Assembly: GCA_033032175.1 (NCBI GenBank)
Contig: CM065325.1
Span: forward strand, 4,740,930-4,804,929
From: Saturnia japonica
Lineage: Eukaryota > Arthropoda > Insecta > Lepidoptera > Saturniidae
DNA: 64,000 nucleotides
Reading direction: 5' to 3'
Within the stretch, counting starts at the first letter, position 1. Every line of letters begins with the position of its first letter. Below, one piece after another: positions 22,423 through 34,829 of the stretch. The notes below the pieces were generated by a model. It did not search any database and was not told where the DNA came from. It worked only from the letters and a program-made list of their open reading frames with translations. The position numbers and the translations under genes were made by a program.

Positions 22423-24577
22423 CAGTCAAAACCATTTACTGTGACATCGTTTAGAACAACAATGCCGGTTATAATAACCTAGAACAAAGGTCCCGGCTGA
22501 ATACTATATGACAGCCTTATTAAAAACATTGCTTTATAAGACATTGCTAATAACGACATAACTCATAAAACAACCACATTTAACTAATATTTCAGAGAAT
22601 TAGATCTGTTAGAAGGACAGGCTAAGCTGTATTGTAATCAATTTCAATAGGTATCCACATTTGTCTTCAATGGCTATTAAAATCAGGAAAGAAAACAATA
22701 GGAATTAGTTTAGTGTAGGGTCTTTTCTAATTCTTAGAAACAAAACACGTGCATGTAGTAGAGTCAAAGCCCGCTTCTTCATATCTCTTCAGTTAGTTTG
22801 TTACTTAACTATACACAAGACGCACCAAAACTTTTTGGAGTTATTCGTGAAACTTTCAAAATATCGCAAAGAAAAAGAAAACAAATTAATATTGAAGAAA
22901 AATCGCGTATTATATCCAAGCTAGAGAGCGCAATTTCAAACAAAGACTTAGCAAAGGAATATGGTGTATCACACTCGTCAATTTCAACCATTTGGAAAGA
23001 GCGAGAAAAAATTCAAACGCTTTTTGACAATAATTTTTTGAACATGAAACGAGCATGAACAACGAAGCATACGAATATTGAGGAAGCTTTGTTAAAGTGG
23101 TTTAAATATCAAAGGGCTAATATTGTGCCCATAAACGGACCGATTGTTCAACAAAAAGCTAACGATTTTCCTCAACGTTTTGGCGAAGATTTTGTTTGCT
23201 CGTCTAGTTGGATTCAACGTTTTCGGGCTCGGCACGGTATTGTCGGCGGGAAAATGAGTGGTGAAGCTGCTAGTGTTGATAAGGATACTGTAGAAGAATG
23301 GATAACGCAAAAGTGGCCTACATTATTCGAAGGCTACGGACCAGATGAAATTTTTAACGCAGACGAAACTGGACTTTTTTATAATATGAAACCAGACAAG
23401 ACTTTAAAGTTCAAAGGAGAGAATTGTTCGGGAGGAAAAATGTCTAAGACAAGATTAACAATCATGGTTGCAGCAAATATGACAGGATCCTGTAAAAGAA
23501 AGCTTTTAGTTATTGGCAAATCTAAGAAACCAAGATGCTTTAAAAACATACACTCACAAACGTATGAAAACAATGTGAAGTCATGGATGACATCGGAAAT
23601 TTTTGAGAGATGGTTAAGAAACTGGGACGCTGAATTGAAAGGAAACAAACAGAAAGTTCTACTTTTGGTTGATAACTGTTCTGCTCATCCGGCTGTTACT
23701 AATCTAAAATGCGTTAAACTTGTGTTCTTACCACCAAATGTTACATCTGTATTGGAACCAATGGATCAAGGTGTAATAAGGTGTTTAAAATCTCATTATA
23801 GAAGACTGCAAGTGTTTAAGTTAATACAAAACCTTGACAGTAGCGACCAAAAAAGCTTTACGGTTCTTGATGCCATCTTGATGATATCAGAAGCATGGAA
23901 AAACGTTTTACAAAACACTATAGCTAACTGCTTTAAACATGCTGGTTTTAAAGACCTCTTAACAATTACCTCAGATGATGTGACTGATGATGATGGAGAG
24001 GACAATATTTCTCTTGCTCAATTAGCCCAAAATTTACGACCTACTTTATCTACTACTGAAGCAGCAGAGTTCATTGATGTAGATAACTCTATTGCAATTT
24101 GCGCACGAGCTACGGAAGATGATATTGTACGAGATGTTCAAGAGGAAGATGGAAGGAAGATGTTCTGTTCGGAAGACTCTGAAGAACAATTTACTGTACC
24201 AACTTTGAATGATGGTATCAATGCTGTTAGTGTATTAAGAAAGATTGTTCTTTTTAATGAACAGTTCCATATCCACAGCAATTATGACGATACGTTAATT
24301 AAAATCCAACGTGAATTACAAAATATCTATGCACAACAGAAGTGTTCCAAACAGAGCAAAATTATAGATTTTATGCTCACAGAAAAATAATATGCATTGT
24401 ACATAGGTGTAATAAACAAAATGTACATAGTTGAATAAATATATTTTTCCAATAATTTCCTATCGATTTGTTTGTACTTGCACGATACACATTAAACATC
24501 ACCGGTTGTTACGACTATCGGTTTTTACGACTGAATATGAGCAGTCCCTTCGATGTCGTTATAACAGATTTTGACTG
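22423..24577 (+). mobile_element. pogo/Tigger DNA transposon, nearly complete
   Basis: The element starts CAGTCAAAACC and ends ATTTTGACTG; the terminal repeats extend inwards over GACATCG. TA lies immediately outside both ends (22421-22422 and 24578-24579), the TA duplication expected for Tc1/mariner-pogo elements. The 2155-bp length suits one full transposase gene, which is present with two visible lesions. Confidence 0.92.
22861..24390 (+). pseudogene. pogo-family transposase, one internal stop and a lost start codon
   Basis: The frame reads SQRKRKQINIEEKSRII, then a CENP-B/psq-type helix-turn-helix (KDLAKEYGVSHSSISTIWKE), a second CENP-B HTH domain (SSWIQRFRARHGI) and the DDE_1 catalytic domain. 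Candidate catalytic aspartates lie in FNADETG (near 23362), LLLVDNCSAHP (23671) and MDQGVIR (23764). A single TGA at 23056-23058 interrupts the frame, probably from CGA by CpG decay. At the expected start, ATA (22861-22863) precedes TCG CAA AGA where an ATG would be usual; no upstream in-frame ATG exists. The C-terminal tail to 24390 is acidic then basic, normal for Tigger-like proteins. The copy looks recently inactivated. Confidence 0.88.
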
Positions 24578-24579
24578 TA

Positions 24580-25184
24580 ATTCTATTATAATAAAGAGTA
24601 TAGCCAGTTAAGCAAGTGTAATCTGCCACAGTGATTTTTTAAAACCTATATGGCCAAATGATTTGTAACTGAAAAAAATATTTTTTCTGAAAGTTTCAAC
24701 TTTCTAACCCAAATATTTACGACATAATAAAAAAAAAGTGTTTTCACTTTTTATTTTGTTTTGCAACTTTTTTACTAAATATTTTTCAACAATTTTTTTT
24801 GTAATAACGATCAATAAGTCATGTATAATATTTTTCATCATACTTATTTTTTTCTCGTATTTTATGTTCCTTTTGGGTATCACACATGATTTTTTTATAT
24901 ATAATTGCCCTAATGATCTTCTTTACACAGTAAAGTTTTCAACTTGATCCACCTGGTGCAACATAGTAAAAAGAAATCTTTTCCTCTTTTTTTACTTGTA
25001 CATTAACTTCTTTATTTCAATATGCATTTATTTCAAAGTGCATTAAAATGTGGTTCATCCAACAGTTTTCTATCTAAAATTATACTTACCTAAATAATTT
25101 CCCTGATCTTTCAAAGGTCTGCCAAATGTCAGTGACTTTAATTCTTCTGCGGATTTCGTTTCTGATTTGATTAATGCCCTTTGA
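24580..25184. other. AT-rich intergenic DNA
   Basis: This stretch is T-rich and low in complexity. The longest plus-strand frame (24738-24947) is hydrophobic only because of T-richness. I see no element ends or gene. Confidence 0.5.
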
Positions 25185-25452
25185 GTGTCTTTGACATACC
25201 ATCACGCCTGTATTCCCCGAAGGGTTAGGCAGAGGTGTACTAATGTACACCCACAGTTTGCCGAGTATGTTTTTAGGTCCCATGTAATAAGGGGCGAGCC
25301 TATTGCCATTAATCGGGCACGAAGCCAAACTCCGAGCTGCTACTGAGAATTTCATAGGATAAACCCTATAATACTTTACTCGACCTGGGAATCGAACCCA
25401 GGACCTCGATCATAGCAGTCGCGCTTACGACAACTAGGCTAACGAGGCAGTT
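25185..25452 (-). mobile_element. tRNA-derived SINE, copy 1
   Basis: On the minus strand it begins CTGCCTCGTTAGCCTAGTTG, with a tRNA-like A box region (TAGCCTAGTTGTCG) and a B box GGTTCGATTCCC about 45 bases later. A body containing CAGCTCGGAGTTTGGCTTCGTGCC, ATTACATGGG and ATACAGGCGTGATGGTATGTC follows. This is an RNA polymerase III-transcribed short retroposon, mobilised by a LINE. It is not a functional tRNA gene. Confidence 0.8.
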
Positions 25453-26126
25453 TTGCTTCTTGGTTTGTGGCTTTGAGCTTTCTTATGAGGCCCATCACAA
25501 TGTTAGGCTCAAACTTGAGTAACACAAGTATTAAATTAGATAACATAAGGGTTTTTAAGTATCTTGGGACTGTTTGACTGTAACACAACTGGTATATGTA
25601 TAATTTGGTGATATAACATCTAGAAGTCTAAGATGCCAAATAACAGGAAAGTCATTGTTGTTGAAGAATATAGTCATCATCAAACCTTGATTATTTAACA
25701 GATATATTTCATAGGGTACTTCCCCTGGTACCTAGTCTTAAAATTTAGCATTTAAGAATAAATGTAAAAATAATTAATTTCAAATTCCGTTTGGAATTAT
25801 TACGCGGTAATGTTATATTTATGAAACTAATCATACTGTGTAGTAAGGAGTGTGTACTACTCATGCATGCGCAAATTAAAAATTTGCCACTTAAACACGC
25901 GCCGTCGCGTGTATTATAGATAAAGATAATAATGAAATAAGGAATAATTATGTCAAACATAATATGTAGTACCGAACCCTCAGGGCTCGAGTTTTTCTCG
26001 GCTTTATTTTTTAAATTATAACCAATAGAATATTGTTGTTATCCTATGACATAAACTACCTTATACATATAATGTTTATACTTTATTTCACATAATATGT
26101 CCAAAATACCATTGTTTATAATTATT

Positions 26127-29100
26127 TTATAAATGAGTTACAACAAGTAGTTTTTCGATTTTTGTGGAATTTTTGTGTACCAATATTTTCAGGTCATTGA
26201 TTTTTTCATGTTTCTCTTGTATCTCTTCCTCTATCTGTTTTAGTTTTGAATGAAGAGGTAATAATGTACCTTCACTTAATCTAAAAGAATAAAACAAATG
26301 ATTAAAAATATGTATTAGGAACTTAGAAAAAAATGAAATATTTTGCTTTTAAAAGTTGACTTGCGTTTCAACCCTCCAAGACACAAAAATGTGTGCATAG
26401 ATATCTGATTACAGGACATTAATTTAGTAAAAAAAAATATGTACAAACGTTTTTTGTTTATGCATCTCCTTAGATACTTCTTCATAGATACTTGTCCACT
26501 GCTGAAGTTCTTGTCGCATTACTTCAACATCTTCTTGTATATGGTCTAATAATTTTCCTAAAGGATTGGCTACGCGTGACAACGCTAGAATATTGTATCT
26601 TAGTGTGTCGATTTCCTGATTTTGTGCTTCTTTAGCTTTTTGGGCGCCAAATTGCCATTCCTAAAAAATATATATTTTAGTTGACATAAGTATCTATAAC
26701 TAGCGACCCTCCCCAGCTTAGCACTGGTGTAATTTACAAAGAGGTGTATTTTATGTTTAAACAAGCATAATTTAGAGTTTATGGCTTTAATATTGATAGT
26801 TCATAACTACATAACTGCCTCATTAACATATTGGTCCTAAACGCGACCGCTATGTTCGAGACTCTTCGATTCCCAGGTCCAGCAAAGTGTTATTGAGTTT
26901 TTCTATAAAATTCCCAGAAGCAGCTCGGAGTTTAGCTTTGTGCCGATTAACGGCTCGCCCTCTATTACATGGGGCCTAAAACACACCCGGCAAACTGTGG
27001 TTATACACAACACCTAACTAACACTTCGGAGATACAGGCGTGATGGTATGTTATGTAACTTCATATTTACAAATAGTGCGCTTAGCTCGCGACGCGCAAT
27101 TCATAATAGGAGGGGCGGCCGAACGATTAAAAAAAAAGTAAAGATTTCATATATATAAGACTCATCGCGTCCGTTTGCATGTTTGAACAAGTCACCGACA
27201 AGTGTGTATCTCGTCACAAAAAAATCGCGCAGACGTTGCGCGTTTTTATTGCATGTTTAAAAACGTCATCGACAAGTATTCGCCAAAAAAAATATTTCGG
27301 TTTAGTATGTATTAACATTTTATTATAATTAATTTAATAACAATATATTGATGAAAGAAAGTCGATAAAATAAATTCAATTTTCGAAATGCTAGGAGGGC
27401 CAGGGGTGGCCTGCGGGCCGCGGGTTGCGCACCCCAGCTTTAGAACATTATACAATTCTCTAAATGGTTGTAAAAAACGCATTACAACGAGGAGCGACTT
27501 TACTTTATACTACGTATAGATAGATAGATATACATGGGATAAGTAAAAATAAGGAGTGATTTAATAAAGTTCTTGAAGGTTTTTTTATAAGACAAAGGTG
27601 GCAAACAAGCATAGCCTGTGGATGCTCATAATAACATAAGTATTAGCGCGTTGCTGACCTAAACCCCCTATCCCAAAAAACTCTGGAAACCCTATTTATC
27701 GTAGGAACACAACCGGTTATTTGCCTGCAAGCGTCTGAAGGGCGAATTCTACTCTTCCACCGTACTGACCCAAGTATCGAGAAATCTCCAAAGAAATTTA
27801 TCTGTATCCTACCTCCTTTTGAAACCCTCCTTCCCCGAGGATCTCTGGAAATCGTACTCATCGCAAGAGCACGACACTACGATATTTAGCTGCGACCTTT
27901 TGTAAAGAAAATATACGTTGAGACTATTATTGCTGAGTGGGATTCTGCTCAAACACAGTGTCGATGACGTCGCTCTGATTTGAAACCTACGGTGAAAGGC
28001 CCGAGCGTTCAATGAAAGAAAACATCGTAATTAAACGATAACATTGTGATTGCTGGCTATCAGCCTCAAGTAAAAATTTTGTCGTCAACTCGATGGGTTC
28101 GAGGAGTTGCACTTGAGAGTCAGACCCATTTTTAGGCTTATTATTTTACTATTCACAGGCAAATCAGCACTTGACAACTGGTGGAATCGTGATAAAACAT
28201 TAATCTATAAATAATTAAAATTTCAGTCATTGGTTCTTTCAATACTTCCTGAGTATTTTACTAATAACTAGAGAAGATTAACAATTTCCAACTTACAATT
28301 TCAGTTTTTCCTTTGACTTGATTTAACTCCTTCTGCGAATTTAATATTTGTTGAACAAGGTGTCCATGTTCGTGTTCCGATGTTAAATGGAGCTGGTTTT
28401 CTACGTCAGGATTTGTTGTGATGTTGTCTTGCTGCATAATTATAATACTACCATCTTCATCCTGAAACAGATCAATCAATGGATTCAGATATTGCATAAA
28501 ATTAAGAAGACATAAGAAGTTAATACTAACCTCTTCATTATGGGTATTTTCTGCTATAATGTTAACTTTACCAACAAGTACATTATTAGTTTCTGAAAGA
28601 TAGTTTTCAAGTTTTTCTCTTAGCCTTGGAGCTCCAGGCCTAGTAGAAGATGGTCGAACAGTAATTGGTCTATCATTATTTTGATTACTTCTTTTTGGTG
28701 AATTAGTGTGGGTTTCGCTTATTTTACTATGTGTACTCTTTTCTACTTCTACCACAAGATTATTTGCTTTATTGTAATCTTCGACTAACTTAGTACTGTT
28801 TTGCTGTGTTATTCCATTTACGTCTATAACTAAATCTAAATTATTATCAGTGTTAATAACACTTGTTACAGACTCTTTGATTTTTATAGCATCATGACTA
28901 TCGTTATGCATGATCGAATCATTATTCCCACTAGAATTGTCTAGTTGCACGAATTCATCAGATAACCGTGGAGTGTTTACATCATTTTCGGAAAAAGTAA
29001 ACTTTGTTTGTATGTTTACTTCTATTTCATTTGATTTAACCTTGGGTTCGGTAGGTGAATTCATGCTCAATTGATTCTTAAATTCATCTTTTTCGCTATT

Positions 29101-31671
29101 ACTGTTTTCTATGTTGTTTGTTACTTGAATGATTTCAACTTCTTCTTTTTTGGCGATATTTGGTGTTGTAATTGTTGTCGCGTTTAGTTGCGATTTATTA
29201 ATTGGTTTTGATTTATTTTCCACTTGTGTTTTCTTAGGTATTATTTTCGATTGAGATAAATTTTTATTTTGCGATTCATTTTTAATTATACCAGTTTCTT
29301 TTTTTCTTATTTTAGTATCATTTCGATCTTTTAAGTTTGAATCTTTTTCATGATTTGTTAATTTTTCTGTTGTTTTTGAGGCAATTTTTTTCGTTTCACT
29401 GGGTTTCTTTACTACATTTTTCGTTGTTTTAGATGTAGAATGAGTGTGTTCTTTATTAGGTAACTTCCCATTTTCTTTGTATATTTGACAGCTTCGTTCG
29501 ATGATAAATTATCGTCTAGAGCTTGCGCTAAGCATTGAAGTAACTCATTTGTCTTTTCTGGTTCCTGCCCTGAAACTATTTTTGATGGTTTTACTGACAA
29601 AGTTTTTCCCGTAGTAGAACCTGCAATAATATTTTTTACGTGTTATAACAACTGTATGCAAAATGTGACTAAGGTGTATCGAATCACTAAAAACTACTTA
29701 CTTAAAACACATATAACTTTGTTTAAGAACAAAATTTTACTGTCTCTGTCTTTTACATTATCTGATATCAACTCATTATCGTCAAATAAACCATCAAAGA
29801 ATCCTGTTGTTTTGTGTACCTATAATAATAAAATATAATTAAAAAATACTTAAAATTATATCAAGAAACAAACGTCCTTGTTTCGTATAGGTAGGTACTC
29901 ACACAAATCTATTAATTTTGAAAGTATTATACATATTTTATACTACTACTACTACTACTTTAATAAATACAAGCTGTGCCTACCACTTCGACCTCGTGTA
30001 ATTTCGTATGCGAGGCGAAGGGAAACGTGCGCGTGGAGCGTGTGCGGTACTGGACACTGCTAGTAGTGCTCTACTAGTATTTTACAGATTAGTTTTTTTT
30101 TACACCTGACGAGTAATTAAGTGGTAGGCGGTAGCGTATTCGTAGCGCCCATTGGCGTATGTTCGATTCTTATAATGAACATGAGATTTCAGTAAAGGAA
30201 AACATCATGACAAAGACAGTATCACTGTGGTAAGGTGTTTTCTAATGATGAAATAGTGGTGAGACTCTAGCCTTTAAAAGAAATCTAACAAATAAAAGAG
30301 ATCTTAACGTGACAGAAAAAAAATCGATAAATTTTACAAACATAAAGGTTCTATAGATTTTATAAAATGTGTATGAATATAATCTAGTACTTTTAAATAA
30401 CTAACTGCAATGGGACAGAGAAACCAAAAGTGGATCTACTTCGACACTAAAAGACACTATTTCTCTCTACACTGCGCCATAGCATAATGTATATGACTAA
30501 CAATTATGTACGTATTTACTGTACCAATGTGGTATTCAATATGAAGGTTAAATAAAAGAAAAGTATGAGGTCAGATGTGGGTAGCCTACTGTCTGGCTCG
30601 ATATATAATCGCAACCGCCGTTGCTCATTAATGTTTATTTTTTATAATGCTGTTCAGCCACCAATACATCTTAACATATCTATCTATGAAATTAAGTAGG
30701 TACCTATAAATGACTATCAATCTATATAATTAAAATGATAGAGGTATTCGCATCACGCGAATCTACTGGATAGATTTTCATCATTTTTTTAAATTTACTT
30801 CTTAGATACTTGATCCTTATTTAAAAAAAATATTACAATACCTTTATTCAATAAAAAGTTATTAAAGTTTTAAGAAACTACGATTTTTATAAACCCTATA
30901 CGCGTCCATTCTGTCTTCCACGCAAGCAGGGCTGCGGTTTCGGCTAGTATATAATAAAATAAATACATTTATCTACCTATCCTGTATGTTTGTACTTACC
31001 GGCCATAGTGGTATCAACCAAAGAGGTTTCATTAACAGTCTTAACGTGTTGAATGATAGATACTATTAATGGTTTTAATTCGTATTCTATGTTTTAGTTA
31101 TTGTGTTTTGTTAAAAGTGTATGATAATGTTACAAACTCGGCAAGAGGTCATTGCATGATGAACCTCAAAGAAAGAATTCCTTGACATAACAAAAAATAA
31201 AACTAACTTCTATTATTTTGAAGAGTTCCCTGGTGTATTATTCGAAGTCGAAGGTCCAACGCCAACGAAATTAAAATGGGACTATTCTTGAAGTATCCCC
31301 TTTCCAACGCAAAAAGAATCATCCGAATCGGTTCATAAACAAAAAAGTTATGGCAGAACATGCATAACAAAAAAAAAATTCGTATTGAGAACCTCCTTTT
31401 TGAAGTCGAAAAATGTGATGAATTTTTAACGAATTTCTTTGAGGTACAAATTGTGGAATAGAAAATTTATATTTCTATTACTTAGCGGAAGAAAATAAAT
31501 GTTAATAAAGAACTCCCAAAACACAATTTTACTTACGTTTGTTATTATATCGTGCAGAAAACGAAAAGGTGGTTTTTTTAATAACTTTTCACTCAATGGT
31601 GGTCGTTTTACATATTTTCCAAGCGATGTTTGTGTAGCTTTTATAATTTCTGAATTCAAACTATCTTCCAT
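26127..31671 (-). CDS. IFT54: Intraflagellar transport protein 54 (TRAF3-interacting protein 1), with one frameshift
   Basis: IFT54 is a subunit of the IFT-B complex that binds tubulin and kinesin-2 during cilium building. Coding exons on the minus strand: 31671-31537, 29819-29702, 29620-28531, 28461-28297, 26660-26449 and 26280-26127 (stop TAA 26129-26127), all GT-AG. The N-terminal CH-like MIP-T3 domain shows KYVKRPPLSEKLLKKPPFRF, TTGFFDGLFDDNEL and PSKIVSGQEPEKTNELLQ. A long Lys/Asn/Ser-rich linker with RPSSTRPGAPR follows, then HGHLVQQIL and a coiled coil (ANPLGKLLDHIQEDVEVMR). Exon lengths total 1874; one missing base in exon 3, around 29471-29485 just after NEAVKYTK, must be assumed to restore frame, giving about 624 aa. 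This may be a sequencing error in an A-rich run or a true lesion. Intron 3 (69 bases, 28462-28530) is a multiple of three without stops. Confidence 0.9.
26700..26810 (-). mobile_element. Helitron 3'-end fragment in IFT54 intron 5
   Basis: CTAGCGACCCTCCCCAGCTTAGCAC is a diverged form of the terminus seen at 13253 (CTAGCGGCCCACCCCGGCTTCGCAC). It lies in the same orientation and directly abuts the SINE beginning at about 26814. The 5' end of the element was not identified. Confidence 0.5.
26814..27058 (+). mobile_element. tRNA-derived SINE, copy 2, in IFT54 intron 5
   Basis: This is the same family as 25185-25452, in plus orientation and more diverged: CTGCCTCATTAACATATTGG, B box-like TTCGATTCCCAGG, CAGCTCGGAGTTTAGCTTTG, TTACATGGGGCC and ATACAGGCGTGATGGTATG. 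It sits within the intron between coding exons 4 and 5 of IFT54 and is antisense to that gene. Confidence 0.75.
27059..28296. other. Remainder of IFT54 intron 5
   Basis: No exon was found. A block at about 27390-27430 (CAGGGGTGGCCTGCGGGCCGCGG) resembles a hAT terminal repeat, without a partner. Bases 27640-28010 hold two loosely similar halves around CTCTGGAAA with moderate G+C, possibly an old retroelement end. Confidence 0.4.
30721..30947 (+). mobile_element. Small non-autonomous Helitron in IFT54 intron 1
   Basis: The sequence starts TCTATATAATTAAAATGATA after an A (30720) and ends TGCGGTTTCGGCTAG before a T (30948), matching Helitron TC...CTAG ends and A/T insertion. The 227-bp interior is non-coding. 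The assignment rests on termini only. Confidence 0.5.
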
Positions 31672-31840
31672 CGTACATATTATTTTTTTATACCTTTATA
31701 TATATATTATAATAACTTTAAATCTTTCTTTATTGGGTTAAAATTAAAAAAAGTCGTAAAGAAGTTGACGTAGTTTTTATTTACATAGTTTGTAACTATG
31801 GAAACCTATATACAAATGTACTCTGTGATGGAAACTTAAC

Positions 31841-34455
31841 TCATGCGACGGCCCGGTAACAATTGTCAGGTAACCTCTTTGTAGCTCCACCCACGCCATA
31901 GTAGCTAATCTCTTGGTGGACTATTAGGTAATAACTTGACGAGCAAGCACTCCACCGCATCTCTCTCAACGAATGCTTCAATAATTGATCGGCTGATAAA
32001 CCGCGTGTGGCACAATCAGCTGCATTTTCTTCCAATCATGATGCCAACATGATGACTGAATGCTAGCTACGATTTTACCTATTCTGTTAGCAACAAAAAT
32101 TTTCCATTTTGAAATGTCTCCATATAGCCACCCTAAGAGTACCATGGAGTCAGTCCATGCGTAGATAGGTATGTCTGCTAATGATAATGAGTCTTGAATT
32201 GTCTTGACTAATTATGACAATAGAAGTGCACCACACAACTCAAGTCGTGGTAGTGACACTTTCTTTGACAGAGGTGCTAATTTAATTTTAGCGACAACGC
32301 TCTCCTTTATATTCGTCGCTACTAAGCATATTGCACAAGCGTAAGTTTTATCCGATACGTCGCAAAATGCATGCAACTGGGGTTTATTTCCGTGCTACCG
32401 ATGTGTCACGGAATGGAAAATTTATCAAGATGTTTTAATTCTTAGCTTTATTTTTTCCAGTCATTTTGAATGTTGATAGGTAATTCATCGTCCCAGTATG
32501 CTACAGATGACCATGCCTTTTGAAATAATACCTTCGCTCTCATAGTAAGCGGTGATAACCAACCAAGTGGGTCAAAAAACCTGGATATTTTCGATAATAA
32601 TTGGCTTTTGTTGACAATTTTATTCTCATTGATAATTTGATTTGAAAACATGAAAGTATCGGTTGACGGATTCCATTGGAGACCAAGAGTTTTTCTACTT
32701 TCCGAATATTTAAATTCGTACGGACCATTTAATTGTTCCGATGTTAATTTTTTCAACACTTGATGTTCATTACTAGACCATTTTCTTAGGTTCATGCCAG
32801 CTTCCTTCAACATTAAAGTAAGCTGAATGAGAAGTTGTTTGGTTTCTGACATAGAATTCTGACCCATAAAGAGGTCATCCATGTAAAATGGTTGTTGAGC
32901 AATAGATGATGCTAATAGATACTTTTCGGAGATATCTTTTGCAAGCTGCTAGATAGTTCTCCATTGCCAAATATGGTGCTGCTTTAATACCGTATGTTAT
33001 TGTTGTCAACTGATAAATATGAAAGGGGTTGCATGGTGAATCTCTCTAAATTATTGATTGGAGATGTTGAAAACATTCGCGTATTAAAATCTGCCGGATA
33101 CATTTTTTCAATATCCGCAGTCAATACATATTTATATGTACTCCACTTCAAAATTAGTGATAATAAATCTTGTTGGAGATTTTTACCACAGTACATCAAG
33201 TTATTCAAGCTTTTGCCGGGCGAAGTTTTTGATGAAGCATTAAAAACTACTCTTAGTTGCGTTGTACTAGAGTCCATTTTCCATACTCCGTGATGTGGTA
33301 GTATGTTACAGTCTCTATTGATATCATCGAATTGACACATGTGACCTAATTCTTGATAATGATGAATAAACTGTTTGTATTTTTGCGAGTGCCTCATTTT
33401 TTCAAAATTTCATTCTCTAATTTATGAAATTGGCAACTGCTTTTGCTCTCGATGAACCTAGTTTCTGCTCGAATCCTGGTTTCATAGGTAAACCAACCTC
33501 ATATCTACCCGATGCTAATCTCTGGGTAGTATTATTTTAGAAATCATCACAAAATTGTTCATCTGATGATACACACAATTTCCTAATAGAATCCAACCTA
33601 ACTTTGTCTGCTGTGCGATGGGAGCTTGAGATGGACCTTTTACTAATCCACCCATGATAATTTGTGAATAGACTGAGGCGTCTAGAAGAAGATCAATTGG
33701 CCTTGATACATTGTATTGTGGGTCTGCTAATTTCAAATGGTTAAGATGTGGCCAATTTTTATTACTAAATGATGTATTGGGGAGATTGCTAATGACTCTG
33801 GAGACAACTAATGCTCGGGTCTTCAGATGATAATCCCCATATATTGATTGACATTCTAACGAGACAATGCCTTTGCTTTGCTTTGGTACAGGACCGATTC
33901 CTGAAATTGATGCTTGAATAATGTGTTTGAAGTCCTAGCATTTGAGTAGCGTTCTCTGAGATCAAGGATATTTAGGACTCCTGATGAAAGTAGCGCTCGT
34001 TGAATGATATAATTGCCGTTATTAGATATAACATTTAATGTGACCGTAGTAAATAAAATCTGTTCGTTATCCGTTGCAACGTGATTCACATTATGCTGAA
34101 CTTTCCATGTTGGCTTGGGGACCGATGTACTTGATACCTCGACGGGGACCGCGGGGTGCGTGGTAGCGTCATGAAGCAATGTATTAATGCGCTAGACGAA
34201 AATGATATTGAAAGATGAAGATGAAAAGAGAATAGTGTGGACATAGCTATAAATGATTCGCTTGACATTCTTTGGACCTTTTACTGGAAATACATTGTTT
34301 ATTATTATGAATAATATCTGGGCGACCGAGCTGTGCTCGGTGTCTTATAAACAAAAAAAGAAAAACACCCATCTAGGTAAACTTGGAATGTAAAACATTA
34401 TTTAAATGCAAAGTTTCATCGCAATCGTTGGAGCCGTTTCCGAGAAACCAATAAC

Positions 34456-34500
<45 letters not shown>

Positions 34501-34825
34501 ATAATTTCTCATTTAATATAATAAAATATAAACATTTCCTGCAGTAACGATATTTCACAACTGTTGTTTGCATATTGCAAAGTAAATTTGCTCTCAACGA
34601 ATGATAAAAATTCTTCAAGGGTTGACAATTCCCGGGGTGATTTACGATTTTCCTTGTAATCGCTGTAAGTCGAGGGGTCTAGCTTCCTGCATAGTAGATG
34701 AACCAACAGTGGATCCCAGGAATTTGTATCCACTCCAAGGCTATGTATAGCGTGAATACACTCCGAGGTTGTGTCGTATAACCTCTTCAACTCAAATGAT
34801 GACTGCTTGCGGATAGTAAGTTGAT
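31841..34825 (-). pseudogene. BEL/Pao LTR retrotransposon relic (gag, protease, RT, RNase H region)
   Basis: Minus-strand fragments run in the order of a Pao polyprotein. DUF1759-type gag: 34825-34509 (WDPLLVHLLCRKLD). DUF1758 protease: near 34080-33515, where the usual ALLDSG active site reads ALLSSG, removing the catalytic aspartate. Reverse transcriptase: 33400-32448, with RVVFNASSKT and an MDDLFMG active-site block at the start of 32882-32448, followed by DPLGWLSPLT. RNase H-type segment: 32440-31841, ending ENAADCATRGLSADQLL. Stops and shifts break the frame at about 34190, 33510, 33400, 32900 and 32050. No integrase and no LTR pair were seen. It lies between IFT54 and the zinc-finger gene. 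Confidence 0.88.
34312..34500 (+). mobile_element. Retroposon 3' end with (TA)n tail nested in the BEL/Pao relic
   Basis: CTGGGCGACCGAGCTGTGCT is followed by GCAAAGTTTCATCGCAATCG and GGAGCCGTTTC, phrases found at the 3' ends of lepidopteran RTE-like LINEs, and then by a (TA)n/CATATA microsatellite (about 34448-34497). It interrupts the gag coding sequence of the surrounding element, so it inserted later. Confidence 0.6.
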
Positions 34826-34829
34826 TTAA

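Noticed and set aside
24738..24947. Hydrophobic 69-codon frame resembling a membrane peptide
   Set aside because: Hydrophobicity follows from T-rich codons (Phe, Leu, Ile) in a low-complexity region.
25380..25452. tRNA-like sequence with A and B boxes, possible tRNA gene
   Set aside because: It continues into a 200-base body shared with a second copy at 26814-27058 and does not close an acceptor stem; it is the head of a SINE.
28462..28530. In-frame peptide between the two IFT54 segments, possibly coding
   Set aside because: It is bounded by GT and CAG, is T-rich and hydrophobic, and lies between conserved exon segments; it reads as a 69-base intron that happens to lack stops.
30120..30200. 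Possible second tRNA-derived SINE head (GTTCGATTCTT)
   Set aside because: Only a weak B box-like string; no A box at the right distance and no match to the SINE copies here.
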